The notes below the pieces were generated by a model that saw only the letters and a program-made list of their open reading frames with translations, was not told where the DNA came from and ran no database searches. Of a stretch of DNA of 33,885 nt, positions 12,706-20,949 are shown piece by piece. The position numbers and the translations under genes were made by a program. The first letter of the stretch is position 1. Every line of letters begins with the position of its first letter. The DNA is from Caulobacter vibrioides (GTDB lineage: Bacteria; Pseudomonadota; Alphaproteobacteria; Caulobacterales; Caulobacteraceae), in contig LNIY01000105.1 of the NCBI GenBank assembly GCA_001449105.1, positions 1-33,885 of the forward strand, given 5' to 3'.

Positions 12706-14370
12706 TCAGGCCGCCGCCGCCTGCCCGCCGTCGAACACCGGCGCGTCCTGCGGGGCCAGGGTCGCCTTGCCGGCCAGCAGGTCGGCCGCGCGTTCGGCGA
12801 TCATGATGGTCGGGGCGTTGGTGTTGCCGCCGATCAGGGTGGGCATCACCGAGGCGTCGATCACCCGCAGGTTCGAGATCCCCTGCACCCGCAGCTGGTC
12901 GTCGACCACCGCCAGCGGATCGCCCGCCGCCCCCATCCGGCAGGTGCCGACCGGGTGATAGATCGTCTCGGCCTTGGCGCGGATCCAGGCGTCGATCTGC
13001 TCGTCGCTCTTCACCTCGGCGCCCGGCGCGTATTCGCTGTCGCGATAGGGGTCGAGCGCGGCCTGGGCGGCCACGTCGCGGCCGATCCGCACGCCCTCGC
13101 GCATGGCCCGGCGGTCCTCGTCGGCGGCCAGGTAGTTGGCCAGGATCTTCGGATCGGCGAACGGATCGGCCGAGTGCAGCCCCACGAAGCCCCGGCTCTC
13201 CGGGCGCAGCTGGCAGACGTGCAGGGTGAAGCCGTCCTTCTCGACCAGCACCTTGCCGTGGTCCTGCATGATCGCCAGCACGGCGTGGATCTGCAGGTCG
13301 GGGCGGTCCAGATCAGGCCGCGAGCGCAGGAAGGCGCCCGACTCCAGGAAGTTCTGCCGGCCGATCCCCTTGCCCATCAGGAGGTACGACAGGCCCACGC
13401 CCAGCTTGTTCAGCCCCTTGTTGGCCGAATAGGCCGTCTTCAGCCCCTTGGTCGTCCACGACAGGCAGACGTCCAGGTGGTCCTGCAGGTTCTGGCCGAC
13501 GCCGCGCGCCTCGTGCACCGGCGTCACGCCGGCGGCCTTCAGGGCGTCCGGATCGCCGATCCCGGACAGTTGCAGGATCTGCGGCGACTGCACCGCGCCG
13601 GCGCTCAGCAGCACCTCGGCATCGGCATAGGCGATCGCCTTTTCCGCTCCCTTGCCGACGACATATTCGACGCCGACCGCCTTGCCGTTCTCGATGACGA
13701 TGCGGGTGGTGCGCGCCCCGGTCAGGCAGGTCAGGTTCGGCCGCGACAGGGCCTGCGCCAGATAGGCGGCCGCCGCGCTCCAGCGCTTGCCGTCGCGGAT
13801 GGTCAGGTCGTAGGGGCCAAAGCCCTCCTGCTGATAGCCGTTGAAGTCCTTGGTCACCGGATGGCCCGCCTGGCGGCCGGCCTCGATCACCGCCTTGTAG
13901 AACGGGCTGTCGGACTCGCCGGCCGACACGTGCAGCGGCCCGCTGTCGCCGTGATAGTCGCAGCCCCCGCCGTGGAAGGTCTCCGAGCGCTTGAAGTAGG
14001 GCAGCACCTCGGCATACGACCAGCCCGACAGGCCCATCTGCCGCCATTGGTCATAGTCGCGCGCATGGCCGCGGATATAGATCATGCCGTTGATCGCCGA
14101 ACTGCCGCCCAGCCCCCGGCCGCGCGGCCACCACAGCTTGCGGTCGTTTAGGTGCGGCTCGGCTTCCGTCCAGAAACCCCAATTGCACTCGCCCTTGGCC
14201 TTGATCAGCTCGCCCACGCCGGCGGGCATCCGCACCAGCACCGAACCGTTCTTGCCCCCGGCCTCCAGCAGCAGCACCTTCACCGCCGGATCCTGCGTCA
14301 GCCGCGCGGCCAGCACGCAACCCGCCGAGCCGGCGCCGATGATGACGTAGTCGTAGCGCGTGCCCGACAT
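12706..14370 (-). CDS. GMC-family oxidoreductase (choline dehydrogenase-like)
   Basis: This 554-residue flavoprotein has the FAD dinucleotide-binding motif IGAGSAG (11-17) with the E-A-G-G of strand beta-2. The GMC signature 1 is GRGLGGSSAINGMIYIRGH (about 84-103) and signature 2 is GAVQSPQILQLSGIG. The active-site pair is H472 (YHPVGTCRMG) and N518 (GNTNAPTIMIAE). The length and sequence are close to BetA-type choline dehydrogenases. However, there is no betB, betI or transporter gene beside it, so another alcohol (for example an aliphatic or glycol substrate) is equally possible. The ATG at 14370 follows GGAGGG with 5 bases of spacing. A near-palindromic site upstream may be an operator. 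Confidence 0.93.
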   Translation of the reverse strand: MSGTRYDYVIIGAGSAGCVLAARLTQDPAVKVLLLEAGGKNGSVLVRMPAGVGELIKAKGECNWGFWTEAEPHLNDRKLWWPRGRGLGGSSAINGMIYIRGHARDYDQWRQMGLSGWSYAEVLPYFKRSETFHGGGCDYHGDSGPLHVSAGESDSPFYKAVIEAGRQAGHPVTKDFNGYQQEGFGPYDLTIRDGKRWSAAAAYLAQALSRPNLTCLTGARTTRIVIENGKAVGVEYVVGKGAEKAIAYADAEVLLSAGAVQSPQILQLSGIGDPDALKAAGVTPVHEARGVGQNLQDHLDVCLSWTTKGLKTAYSANKGLNKLGVGLSYLLMGKGIGRQNFLESGAFLRSRPDLDRPDLQIHAVLAIMQDHGKVLVEKDGFTLHVCQLRPESRGFVGLHSADPFADPKILANYLAADEDRRAMREGVRIGRDVAAQAALDPYRDSEYAPGAEVKSDEQIDAWIRAKAETIYHPVGTCRMGAAGDPLAVVDDQLRVQGISNLRVIDASVMPTLIGGNTNAPTIMIAERAADLLAGKATLAPQDAPVFDGGQAAAA

Positions 14371-14382
14371 GGCGTCCCTCCC

Positions 14383-14398
14383 ACAATGTTATCGTTGT
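14383..14398. promoter_or_regulatory. Near-palindrome upstream of the GMC oxidoreductase
   Basis: ACAATGTTATCGTTGT has arms ACAATG and CGTTGT that match with one mismatch. It ends about 13 bases from the GMC start codon and overlaps a locally AT-rich stretch, so it may be a regulator binding site. Confidence 0.3.
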
Positions 14399-14509
14399 TA
14401 AGACAGAGAGTGACCCGGTCGGGCGACGGGGGCAAGAGGCTGCGTAACAGCGTTGTCCGTGCAGACTGGAACCGTCCTCGAAACAGGCTTGGGCCGCCGG
14501 CAACGAAAA

Positions 14510-14548
14510 ACGGCCGCGTCCGGTGGGGAGCCCCCGGATCGCGGCCGT
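14510..14548 (-). terminator. Rho-independent terminator of the TPS operon
   Basis: On the minus strand the complementary arms CGCGGCCGT/ACGGCCGCG (14510-14518 with 14540-14548) are extended by CCGG/CCGG and followed by a TTTTT run (14506-14510). It lies about 70 bases past the adhesin stop codon. A GGGCGCGCCC-type hairpin (about 14589-14613) lies between the two. Confidence 0.85.
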
Positions 14549-14620
14549 CGTCGAAGGGCATTGGATCGCGTGCAAGACCGAACGATCGGGCGCGCCCTGG
14601 CCGGGCGCGCCCTTGCGTCG

Positions 14621-17600
14621 TCAGGAGCCGGACCGGGCGGCGCAGTTCACGGCGGCCCTTTCGCCCTGTCCCTGGCAGCCGCCGCCGCCACCGCCGCCCG
14701 TGGACGCCGCGTCGCCGCCGAAGGCGTCGCCCGCATCGGAGAACATCACGTCGACCAGCGGCGCCGTGAGATCGCGTCCACCCGACATGGCGCCGGACAC
14801 GACGGCGTCGGCGGAGCCGTCGTCGACGACGCGCGACGGCGGGTTGGACGATGGCGCCGGCGTGACGGAAAGCACCGCGTCGACGAAGGTCACCGCGTAG
14901 TTCGGGCTCGTCGCGAGGCTGCCCCGGGTGATCGCATAGTCGCCCACCGGCGAGCCAGTGTCAGCGGTGGTGGCCAGGGCGCCCGACAGGGTATCGCCAT
15001 TGACCAGGCCGCGCCCGCCCACCGTCCAGGTCAGCGCCGGATTGGTCGCGGCATAGACGCGGCTGAGCGCGTCAGCGGTCACGATGATGCTCCGCGGCGT
15101 GATGGTCAGCGCCGAGGCGTTGCCCGCCCCCTGCACGCTGGTCAGCACATAGTTGCTGCTCGCGCTCAGGCCCGAACCGGCGATGGCGTAGGTCCCGACG
15201 CCCGAGGTCGAGGTCGCCGTGGTGGTCCAGGCGGCGTTGCCGAACAGGGTGTCGGCGCCGACCAGGCCGTCGACCACGTAGCCGCCCGACAGGCCGGTCG
15301 GGGTGTCGCCATAGACGCTGCCCAGGCCGTTGGCCGTATAGGTCACGGTCAGCGTGCGCGGCGTGATGGCCAGGCCGCCGTTGGCGTAGGTGATCACATA
15401 GTTCGACAGGCCGCTGCCCGTCGCGTTCGACAGGGCGTCGGCGTAGGTCCCGACGAAGGCGCCGCCCGCCAAGCCGGCGACCGAGGTCACCGTGTCGCCG
15501 TTGACCAGGCCGCTGGTGGTGAAGCCGTTGATCTGGGCCGCGCCGTTGTAGACCAGCGAGCCGGTGTTGCCGGTCACCGTCAGCGCCCGGGGCGTGATGG
15601 TCAGGGCGCTGGCGTTGCCGGCCGCCTGGCTGGCGACCAGCGTGTAGTTGGCGCCGGCGCCGAGGCCCGAACCGGTGATGGCGTAGCCCCCCACGCCGGA
15701 CGTGGCGGTCGCCGTGGTCGTCCAGGCAGCCGCGCCCGACAGCGTGTCGCCGCCGACCAGACCGTCGACGACGTAGCCGCCGCCCAGGCCAGTCGGCGCC
15801 TGGCCATAGACGCTGCTGGCGGCGTTGGCGGCGTAGGTCACCGTCAGCGCCTTGGGCGTGATGAGCAGACCGCCGTTGACGTAGGTGATGGCGTAGTTCG
15901 ACAGGCCGCTGCCCGTCGCGCCCGAAAGGACGTCGGCATAGGTCCCGACATTAGTCCCGCCCGCGAGGCCCGCGACCGAGGTCACGGTGTCGCCGTTGAT
16001 CAGGCCGCTGGTGGTGAAGCCGTTGCCCTGGGCCGCGCCGCTGTAGACCAGCGAGCCGGTGTTGCCGGTCACCGTCAGCGTACGGGGCGTGATGGTCAGG
16101 GCGGTGGCGTTGCCGGCCGCCTGGCTGGCGACCAGCGTGTAGTTGGAGCCGACGCCGAGCCCCGCGCCGGTGATCGCGTAGCCGCCCACGCCCGAGGTGG
16201 TGGTCGCCGTGGTCGTCCAGCTGGCCGCGCCCGACAGCGCATCGCCGCCGATCAGGCCGTCGACCACATATCCGCCCGTCAGGCCGTTCGGCGTCGCGCC
16301 ATAGATGCTGCTGGCGCCATTGGCCGTATAGGTCACCGTCACCGCCTTGGGCGTGATGAGCAGACCGCCGTTGACGTAGGTGATGGCGTAGTTCGACAGG
16401 CCGGTACCGACGGCGCCCGACAGGACGTCGGCGTAGCTGCCGACATTGGTCCCGCCGGCCAGGCCGGCGACCGAGGTCACCGCGTCCGAGCCCACCAGGC
16501 CGCTGGTGGTGAAGCCGTTGGTCTGGGCCGAACCGTTGTAGATCGACGAGCCGACGCCGCCGCTGATGGTCAGCGCCTTGGGCGTGATGGCCAGGCCGCC
16601 ATTGACGTAGGAGATCGTGTAGTTCGACAGGCCGTTGCCGGTCGCGCCCGACAGGCTGTCGGCGTAGCTGCCGACGCTGGTCCCGCTTCCGAGGCCTGCG
16701 ACCGAGGCCACCATGTCCGAACCGACCAGACCGTTGGCGGTGAAGCCGTTGATCTGGGTCGCGCCGTTATAGGTCGCCGAGCCGGTGTCGCCGGTGATGG
16801 TCAGAGCCTTGGGCAGGATGACCAACGCGCCGCCTTGGTAGGTAATGGCGTAGTTCGACAGGCCGTTTCCGACAGCCCCCGACAGGCTGTCGTAATAGGT
16901 CCCGACATTGGTCCCGCTGCCCTGGCCACTGACGCTGGTCACGGTGTCGCCGCCCACCAGGCCGTCGGTGGTGAAACCGTTGGTCTGGGCCTCGCCGCTA
17001 TAGCCCCGGTAGCTCGCATAGCCGGTGATGGTCAGGGTCTTGGGCGTGATGGCCAGGCTGCCGTTGACGTAGGTGATGTTGTAGTTCGACAGGCCGCTGC
17101 CGGTCGCGCCCGACAGGTTGTCGGTATAGGTCCCGACGTTGGTCGCCGTGGCGATGCCCTCGACCGAGGTCACCGTGTCGCGACCGACCAGGCCGTTGAC
17201 GACCACGGCGTGGCTCTTTTCCAAGCCGCTGTAGACGCTGCTCACATTGCTGCCGGTGATGGTCAGCGCCCTGGGGTTGATCGTCAGGCTGCCGTTCACA
17301 TAGGTGATGTTGTAGTTCGACAGGCCGCTGCCGGTCGCGCCCGACAGGTTGTCGTAATAGGTCCCGACGTTCGTGCCGATGGCGCCGCCGACGATGCTGG
17401 TGATGTAGTCGCCAGTGACCAGGCCGTTGACGACATAGCCGTTGCCGAAGGCCGAACCGGAATAGGTCAGCGTGCTGGTTCCACCGCTGATGGTCAGCGC
17501 CTTGGGCGTGATGGTCAGCGTGCCCGTCGCGGTGACGATCAGGTCATAGCCCTGCTGGGTCGAGTAGGCGCCGGTGACGTACTGGCCCACATCGCGGCCG

Positions 17601-20600
17601 CGGCCGCCGCCCAGGATCAGGCTGGTGTCGACCCCGTTCGGCGCGGTGACCGGCGCGCTGACCAGCTGCCGGACGCCGTTATAGACGGCGGTGGCGTCGC
17701 CGACGCTGACCGCCACGGTTCCCGGCTTCAGGAAGGCCTTCAGCATCGGGGTGGTGAAGCCCTCGTACATCCGCCAGGTCAGGGCCTGGCCGCCGGTCAG
17801 GTCGATATCGCTGGTCGCGCCCGTGGCCAAAAGCGACCAGGCCGAGGCGTTGTAGATGTAGTCGGCCGCGTTCCATTGCGCCGCATCGGAGGTGACCGAG
17901 GCCAGGCTGGTCACGATCGCGCCGGTGTTGGACCCCACGCCCAAGGCCTGGCCGCTGGCGTAACGATCCCAGTAGGACGCCTCGATCGTTCCGGCCGAGG
18001 CCTCGGCGATCAGGCCGCCGGCCGTGCCGGCGGCACCGGTCGAGCCGTACGCCGTGACCATCGTCGCGCCGCTCAACATCGTGTAGCTGCCGCCGCCGCC
18101 GCCGCCGGCCGACACTCGGCCCGTTGCGTAGCTTTGTGCAATGTCGGCGCTGGCAAGGCCGGCCAGGCCCCCGGCCCTGCCGCCCGCGCCGCCGTTGCCG
18201 CCGCGGCCGCCTACCATGCCGAAACTGTTGCTGCCGCCGCCGCCGCCGTTGGCTGACGCCGCGCCCGTCGCATAGCTTTGGGTGATCGCGCCGCTGGCGT
18301 CGCCGACGAGCCCGCCCGCCACGCCGCCGCTGCCGCCGTTGCCGCCATTGGTCGAGGTTGCGCCCGCGCCGCCGCCGCCGCCGTTGGCGGACGCCGCGCC
18401 GGTGGCGTAGCTCAGGCTGATCGTGCTGCGGCTCCGACCGACAAGCCCGCCCGCGGTCCCGCCGGAGCCGCCGGCGCCGCCGGCTGATACACCCGCCCCG
18501 CTACCGCCGCCGCCGTTGGCCGAGACCGCCCCCGTGGAATAGCTCCTCGTGATCGCGCCGTCGCTCTCGGCGACCAGGCCGCCGGCCGTCCCGCCCGTGG
18601 CCCCGCTGTTGCTGCCGCCACTGCCGCCGCCGCCGTTGGCCGAGACCACGCCCGTGGCGTAGCTCGCCGTGATCGTGCTGCTGGAGAGCCCGACGAGCCC
18701 CCCCGCCTTGCCGCCAGCCCCGGCGGTGCGGGCGCTGCCGCCGTTGGCCGAGACCGCGCCCGTCGCATGGCTCCCCGTGATCGCGCCGCTGCTTTCGGCG
18801 ACCAGGCCGCCGGCCACGCCGCCCGCGCCGGCAGTACCCGTCGTGACGTCGACGCCGGCGCCGCCGTTGGCCGCGACAGCGCCCGTGGCGTAGCTCTCCG
18901 AGATCGCGCCGTAGGACTGGCCGACGAGGCCGCCCACCTTGCCGCCCGCGCCGCCCTGGGTCATGCCGTCGCGACCGCCGGCCGAGACCGTGGCGGAGGA
19001 ATGGCTTCCCGTGATCGTACCGTAGGACTTGCCGACCAGGCCGCCGGCCACCCCGCCCGCGCCGCCCGTGGAGGGGCCGAAGGTGGGTCCGCCGTTGGCG
19101 GACACCGAGCCCGTGGAATAGCTCTGGGTGATCGCGCCGTAGGAAACGCCGACCAGGGCGCCCGCCGTGCCGCCGACGCCGACGCCGATGAAGGTGTTCG
19201 CATCGCCATTGACCGCGACGCTGGCGTTGACGAGGCCGACATTGCCGATCGAGGCGCTGGCGGCGGCAAGACCGAACAGGCCGCCATAGGCGGACGACGT
19301 GCGATTGATGGTCAGGTTGCTGACGGTGTGGCCAAGGCCCAGGAAGCGTCCGGTGAAGCCATTGCCGCCGCCTTCCGCATTGGTCGCGCCGAGCGGGTCG
19401 AAGCCCCGGCCGCTGTTCCAGCCGCTGGTGGCGCTGGCGTCGATATTGGCCCCCAGCGCGTAGAAGCCGCCCAGGGCCCCGTTGATCCCCTGCAGGTCCA
19501 GGCCCGTGGTCGAGCCGGCCGCGCCCAGGGCGGTGATGATCGTGTAGCCCTGGCCGTTGACGGCGAAGCTGTTGCTTCCGCCCGTGAAGTCGACCCGGCC
19601 GGTAAAGCCGCTGCTGGTCAGGCCGAAGTCGAGGCCGGCGCCGGCGAGCGGCGTGGCCGCCAACGACCCCTTGGTGTCGCCGTAGTTCAGGGCGAGGCCC
19701 GCGCTGCCCGAAGCGGTCAGCACGGCGTTGACCTTGATGCTGTTGGCCGCGTTCAGCGTCAGGGTGTTGGCGCCCCAGCTGATCGCCGAATTGACGATGA
19801 TGTCGCCCGCGCCTTCGCTGGCCACGCCCGGTCCGGACGGCGCGCCGCTGAGATAGGTCTCCAGCGTGACATTGGTGGTGGCGAGGTTCGACTGGATGGT
19901 GGCCGCCGCGGCCGCGTCGATCGTCAGGTCGGTCGGGTCGACCAGCCAGGTTCCCGTCGCGCCGTTGGCCGCGCGGGTGTCGACGCGCAGGCCGGTGAAG
20001 TCGACATGGTTGCCCGAGGTCTCGATGAAGCCGCCCTTACCGGCAGCGCCCGTCGCCCGGGCCGAAAGCTCGCCGTTGGCGCGGGTGTTGACGCCCATCA
20101 CAATGATCGAGCCCGCGTCGCCGGCGTCGGAATCGACGCTGATCTTGCCGCCCAGCACGATGTCGCCGTTGCGGCCGGTCACGCTGCTGCTGCTCAGGCC
20201 GTCCAGGTTGACGGTGTTGCGCGTCGCCTCGTAGCCCGACTGGGCCGAGACCAGCGCGCTGGAGCCGTCCGCCGCCAGGGCCGACTGCTCGGGCAGGGCC
20301 ACCTGCAGGAAGCCCCCGCCGTTGAGATCGAGCGTAGCGTGGGTGACAGCCCCGATCACCACCTTGCCCGCCGGCGCCACGATCAGGCCGCTGCTGGAGA
20401 CGCTGCCGCCCAGCAGGCCCACCACGCCGCCGGTCCCGACGGTGATCGAGCCCCGGTGGTCGATCGACCCGCCAGTGCCGGTGAAGCGGCCGGCGCCGGC
20501 CATGAACTCGTCGTTGGAGATGTCCAGCGTCGAGGCCACGAAGCCGCGCCCGGCGTTGACCACGCCGCTCTGGGTGATCTGGATGCCGTTGGGATTGATC

Positions 20601-20935
20601 AGATAGACGCTGCCGTTGGCCGTGATCTGGCCGGCGATGGTCGAGCCGGTGGTCCCCGTCACCCGGTTCAGGGTCGCGCCGTCGGCGTTGGGCGTCACGA
20701 AGGTCAGGCTATTGCCCTGGCCGACGTTGAAGCTGGTCCAGTCGATCACCGCCTTCTGGCTGGTCTGGGTGATGGTCTGGGCGCCGCCCGACTGGCCGCC
20801 GATGGTGGCCGAGCCGGCGACCACCGAGCCGCCGGTGGGCAGGGCGTCCTGCGCGACCGCCTGAGAGGCCATGGCGGCCAGGGTCAGGGTCAGGCTGGTG
20901 GTGGCGATCAGGCGAAGCTTGTTGGCGATAAGCAT
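14621..20935 (-). CDS. TPS-family large adhesin (TpsA, filamentous-haemagglutinin type)
   Basis: The 2104-residue exoprotein has a signal peptide (to about residue 29). A TPS secretion domain follows (about 30-160) with NVGQGNSLTFV and the signature LINPNGIQIT (about 112-121). A right-handed beta-helix region follows. About ten GLUG repeats (G-G-L-V-G-x-S-x-G-x-I-x-x-S-Y-A-T-G, with S-A-N-G-G linkers) lie at roughly 590-990. Eleven MBG/YDG-type modules (about 1145-2020) and a Gly-rich tail complete the chain. Two cysteines, C2087 and C2098, stand 18 and 7 residues from the end, resembling the C-terminal anchoring pair of HMW1. The ATG at 20935 follows AGGGGG; a longer open frame upstream runs antisense-like through tpsB and is not used. 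The partner tpsB ends 14 bases before it. The predicted function is surface adhesion; the ligand is unknown. Confidence 0.93.
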   Translation of the reverse strand: MLIANKLRLIATTSLTLTLAAMASQAVAQDALPTGGSVVAGSATIGGQSGGAQTITQTSQKAVIDWTSFNVGQGNSLTFVTPNADGATLNRVTGTTGSTIAGQITANGSVYLINPNGIQITQSGVVNAGRGFVASTLDISNDEFMAGAGRFTGTGGSIDHRGSITVGTGGVVGLLGGSVSSSGLIVAPAGKVVIGAVTHATLDLNGGGFLQVALPEQSALAADGSSALVSAQSGYEATRNTVNLDGLSSSSVTGRNGDIVLGGKISVDSDAGDAGSIIVMGVNTRANGELSARATGAAGKGGFIETSGNHVDFTGLRVDTRAANGATGTWLVDPTDLTIDAAAAATIQSNLATTNVTLETYLSGAPSGPGVASEGAGDIIVNSAISWGANTLTLNAANSIKVNAVLTASGSAGLALNYGDTKGSLAATPLAGAGLDFGLTSSGFTGRVDFTGGSNSFAVNGQGYTIITALGAAGSTTGLDLQGINGALGGFYALGANIDASATSGWNSGRGFDPLGATNAEGGGNGFTGRFLGLGHTVSNLTINRTSSAYGGLFGLAAASASIGNVGLVNASVAVNGDANTFIGVGVGGTAGALVGVSYGAITQSYSTGSVSANGGPTFGPSTGGAGGVAGGLVGKSYGTITGSHSSATVSAGGRDGMTQGGAGGKVGGLVGQSYGAISESYATGAVAANGGAGVDVTTGTAGAGGVAGGLVAESSGAITGSHATGAVSANGGSARTAGAGGKAGGLVGLSSSTITASYATGVVSANGGGGSGGSNSGATGGTAGGLVAESDGAITRSYSTGAVSANGGGGSGAGVSAGGAGGSGGTAGGLVGRSRSTISLSYATGAASANGGGGGAGATSTNGGNGGSGGVAGGLVGDASGAITQSYATGAASANGGGGGSNSFGMVGGRGGNGGAGGRAGGLAGLASADIAQSYATGRVSAGGGGGGSYTMLSGATMVTAYGSTGAAGTAGGLIAEASAGTIEASYWDRYASGQALGVGSNTGAIVTSLASVTSDAAQWNAADYIYNASAWSLLATGATSDIDLTGGQALTWRMYEGFTTPMLKAFLKPGTVAVSVGDATAVYNGVRQLVSAPVTAPNGVDTSLILGGGRGRDVGQYVTGAYSTQQGYDLIVTATGTLTITPKALTISGGTSTLTYSGSAFGNGYVVNGLVTGDYITSIVGGAIGTNVGTYYDNLSGATGSGLSNYNITYVNGSLTINPRALTITGSNVSSVYSGLEKSHAVVVNGLVGRDTVTSVEGIATATNVGTYTDNLSGATGSGLSNYNITYVNGSLAITPKTLTITGYASYRGYSGEAQTNGFTTDGLVGGDTVTSVSGQGSGTNVGTYYDSLSGAVGNGLSNYAITYQGGALVILPKALTITGDTGSATYNGATQINGFTANGLVGSDMVASVAGLGSGTSVGSYADSLSGATGNGLSNYTISYVNGGLAITPKALTISGGVGSSIYNGSAQTNGFTTSGLVGSDAVTSVAGLAGGTNVGSYADVLSGAVGTGLSNYAITYVNGGLLITPKAVTVTYTANGASSIYGATPNGLTGGYVVDGLIGGDALSGAASWTTTATTTSGVGGYAITGAGLGVGSNYTLVASQAAGNATALTITPRTLTVTGNTGSLVYSGAAQGNGFTTSGLINGDTVTSVAGLAGGTNVGTYADVLSGATGSGLSNYAITYVNGGLLITPKALTVTYAANAASSVYGQAPTGLGGGYVVDGLVGGDTLSGAAAWTTTATATSGVGGYAITGSGLGAGANYTLVASQAAGNASALTITPRALTVTGNTGSLVYNGAAQINGFTTSGLVNGDTVTSVAGLAGGAFVGTYADALSNATGSGLSNYVITYANGGLAITPRTLTVTYTANGLGSVYGDTPTGLSGGYVVDGLVGADTLFGNAAWTTTATSTSGVGTYAIAGSGLSASSNYVLTSVQGAGNASALTITPRSIIVTADALSRVYAATNPALTWTVGGRGLVNGDTLSGALATTADTGSPVGDYAITRGSLATSPNYAVTFVDAVLSVTPAPSSNPPSRVVDDGSADAVVSGAMSGGRDLTAPLVDVMFSDAGDAFGGDAASTGGGGGGGCQGQGERAAVNCAARSGS
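15095..17503 (-). repeat. Tandem MBG/YDG module array in the adhesin gene
   Basis: Read in coding direction, five 231-bp modules (R type, 77 residues, 17503-16349) are followed by an alternating series. S1 is 16348-16085, R6 16084-15854, S2 15853-15590, R7 15589-15359 and S3 15358-15095. S modules are 264 bp (88 residues). S1-R6 and S2-R7 are near-identical 495-bp tandem units. One more divergent module follows to about 14850. R modules share G-L-S-N-Y-x-I-T-Y-x-N-G; S modules share G-G-Y-V-V-D-G-L and S-G-V-G-x-Y-A-I. Confidence 0.92.
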
Positions 20936-20949
20936 GGTCAGGCTCCCCC

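Noticed and set aside
12706..14370. A betA gene of a glycine-betaine operon
   Set aside because: Sequence is BetA-like, but no betB, betI or choline transporter is adjacent, so the specific substrate is left open.
14453..18256. A plus-strand open frame of more than 1200 codons antisense to the adhesin
   Set aside because: It mirrors repetitive, GC-rich codons of the true gene and gives an Arg/Gly/Ala-rich product with no domains. Similar antisense frames at 18767-21157 and 21016-22728 are rejected for the same reason.
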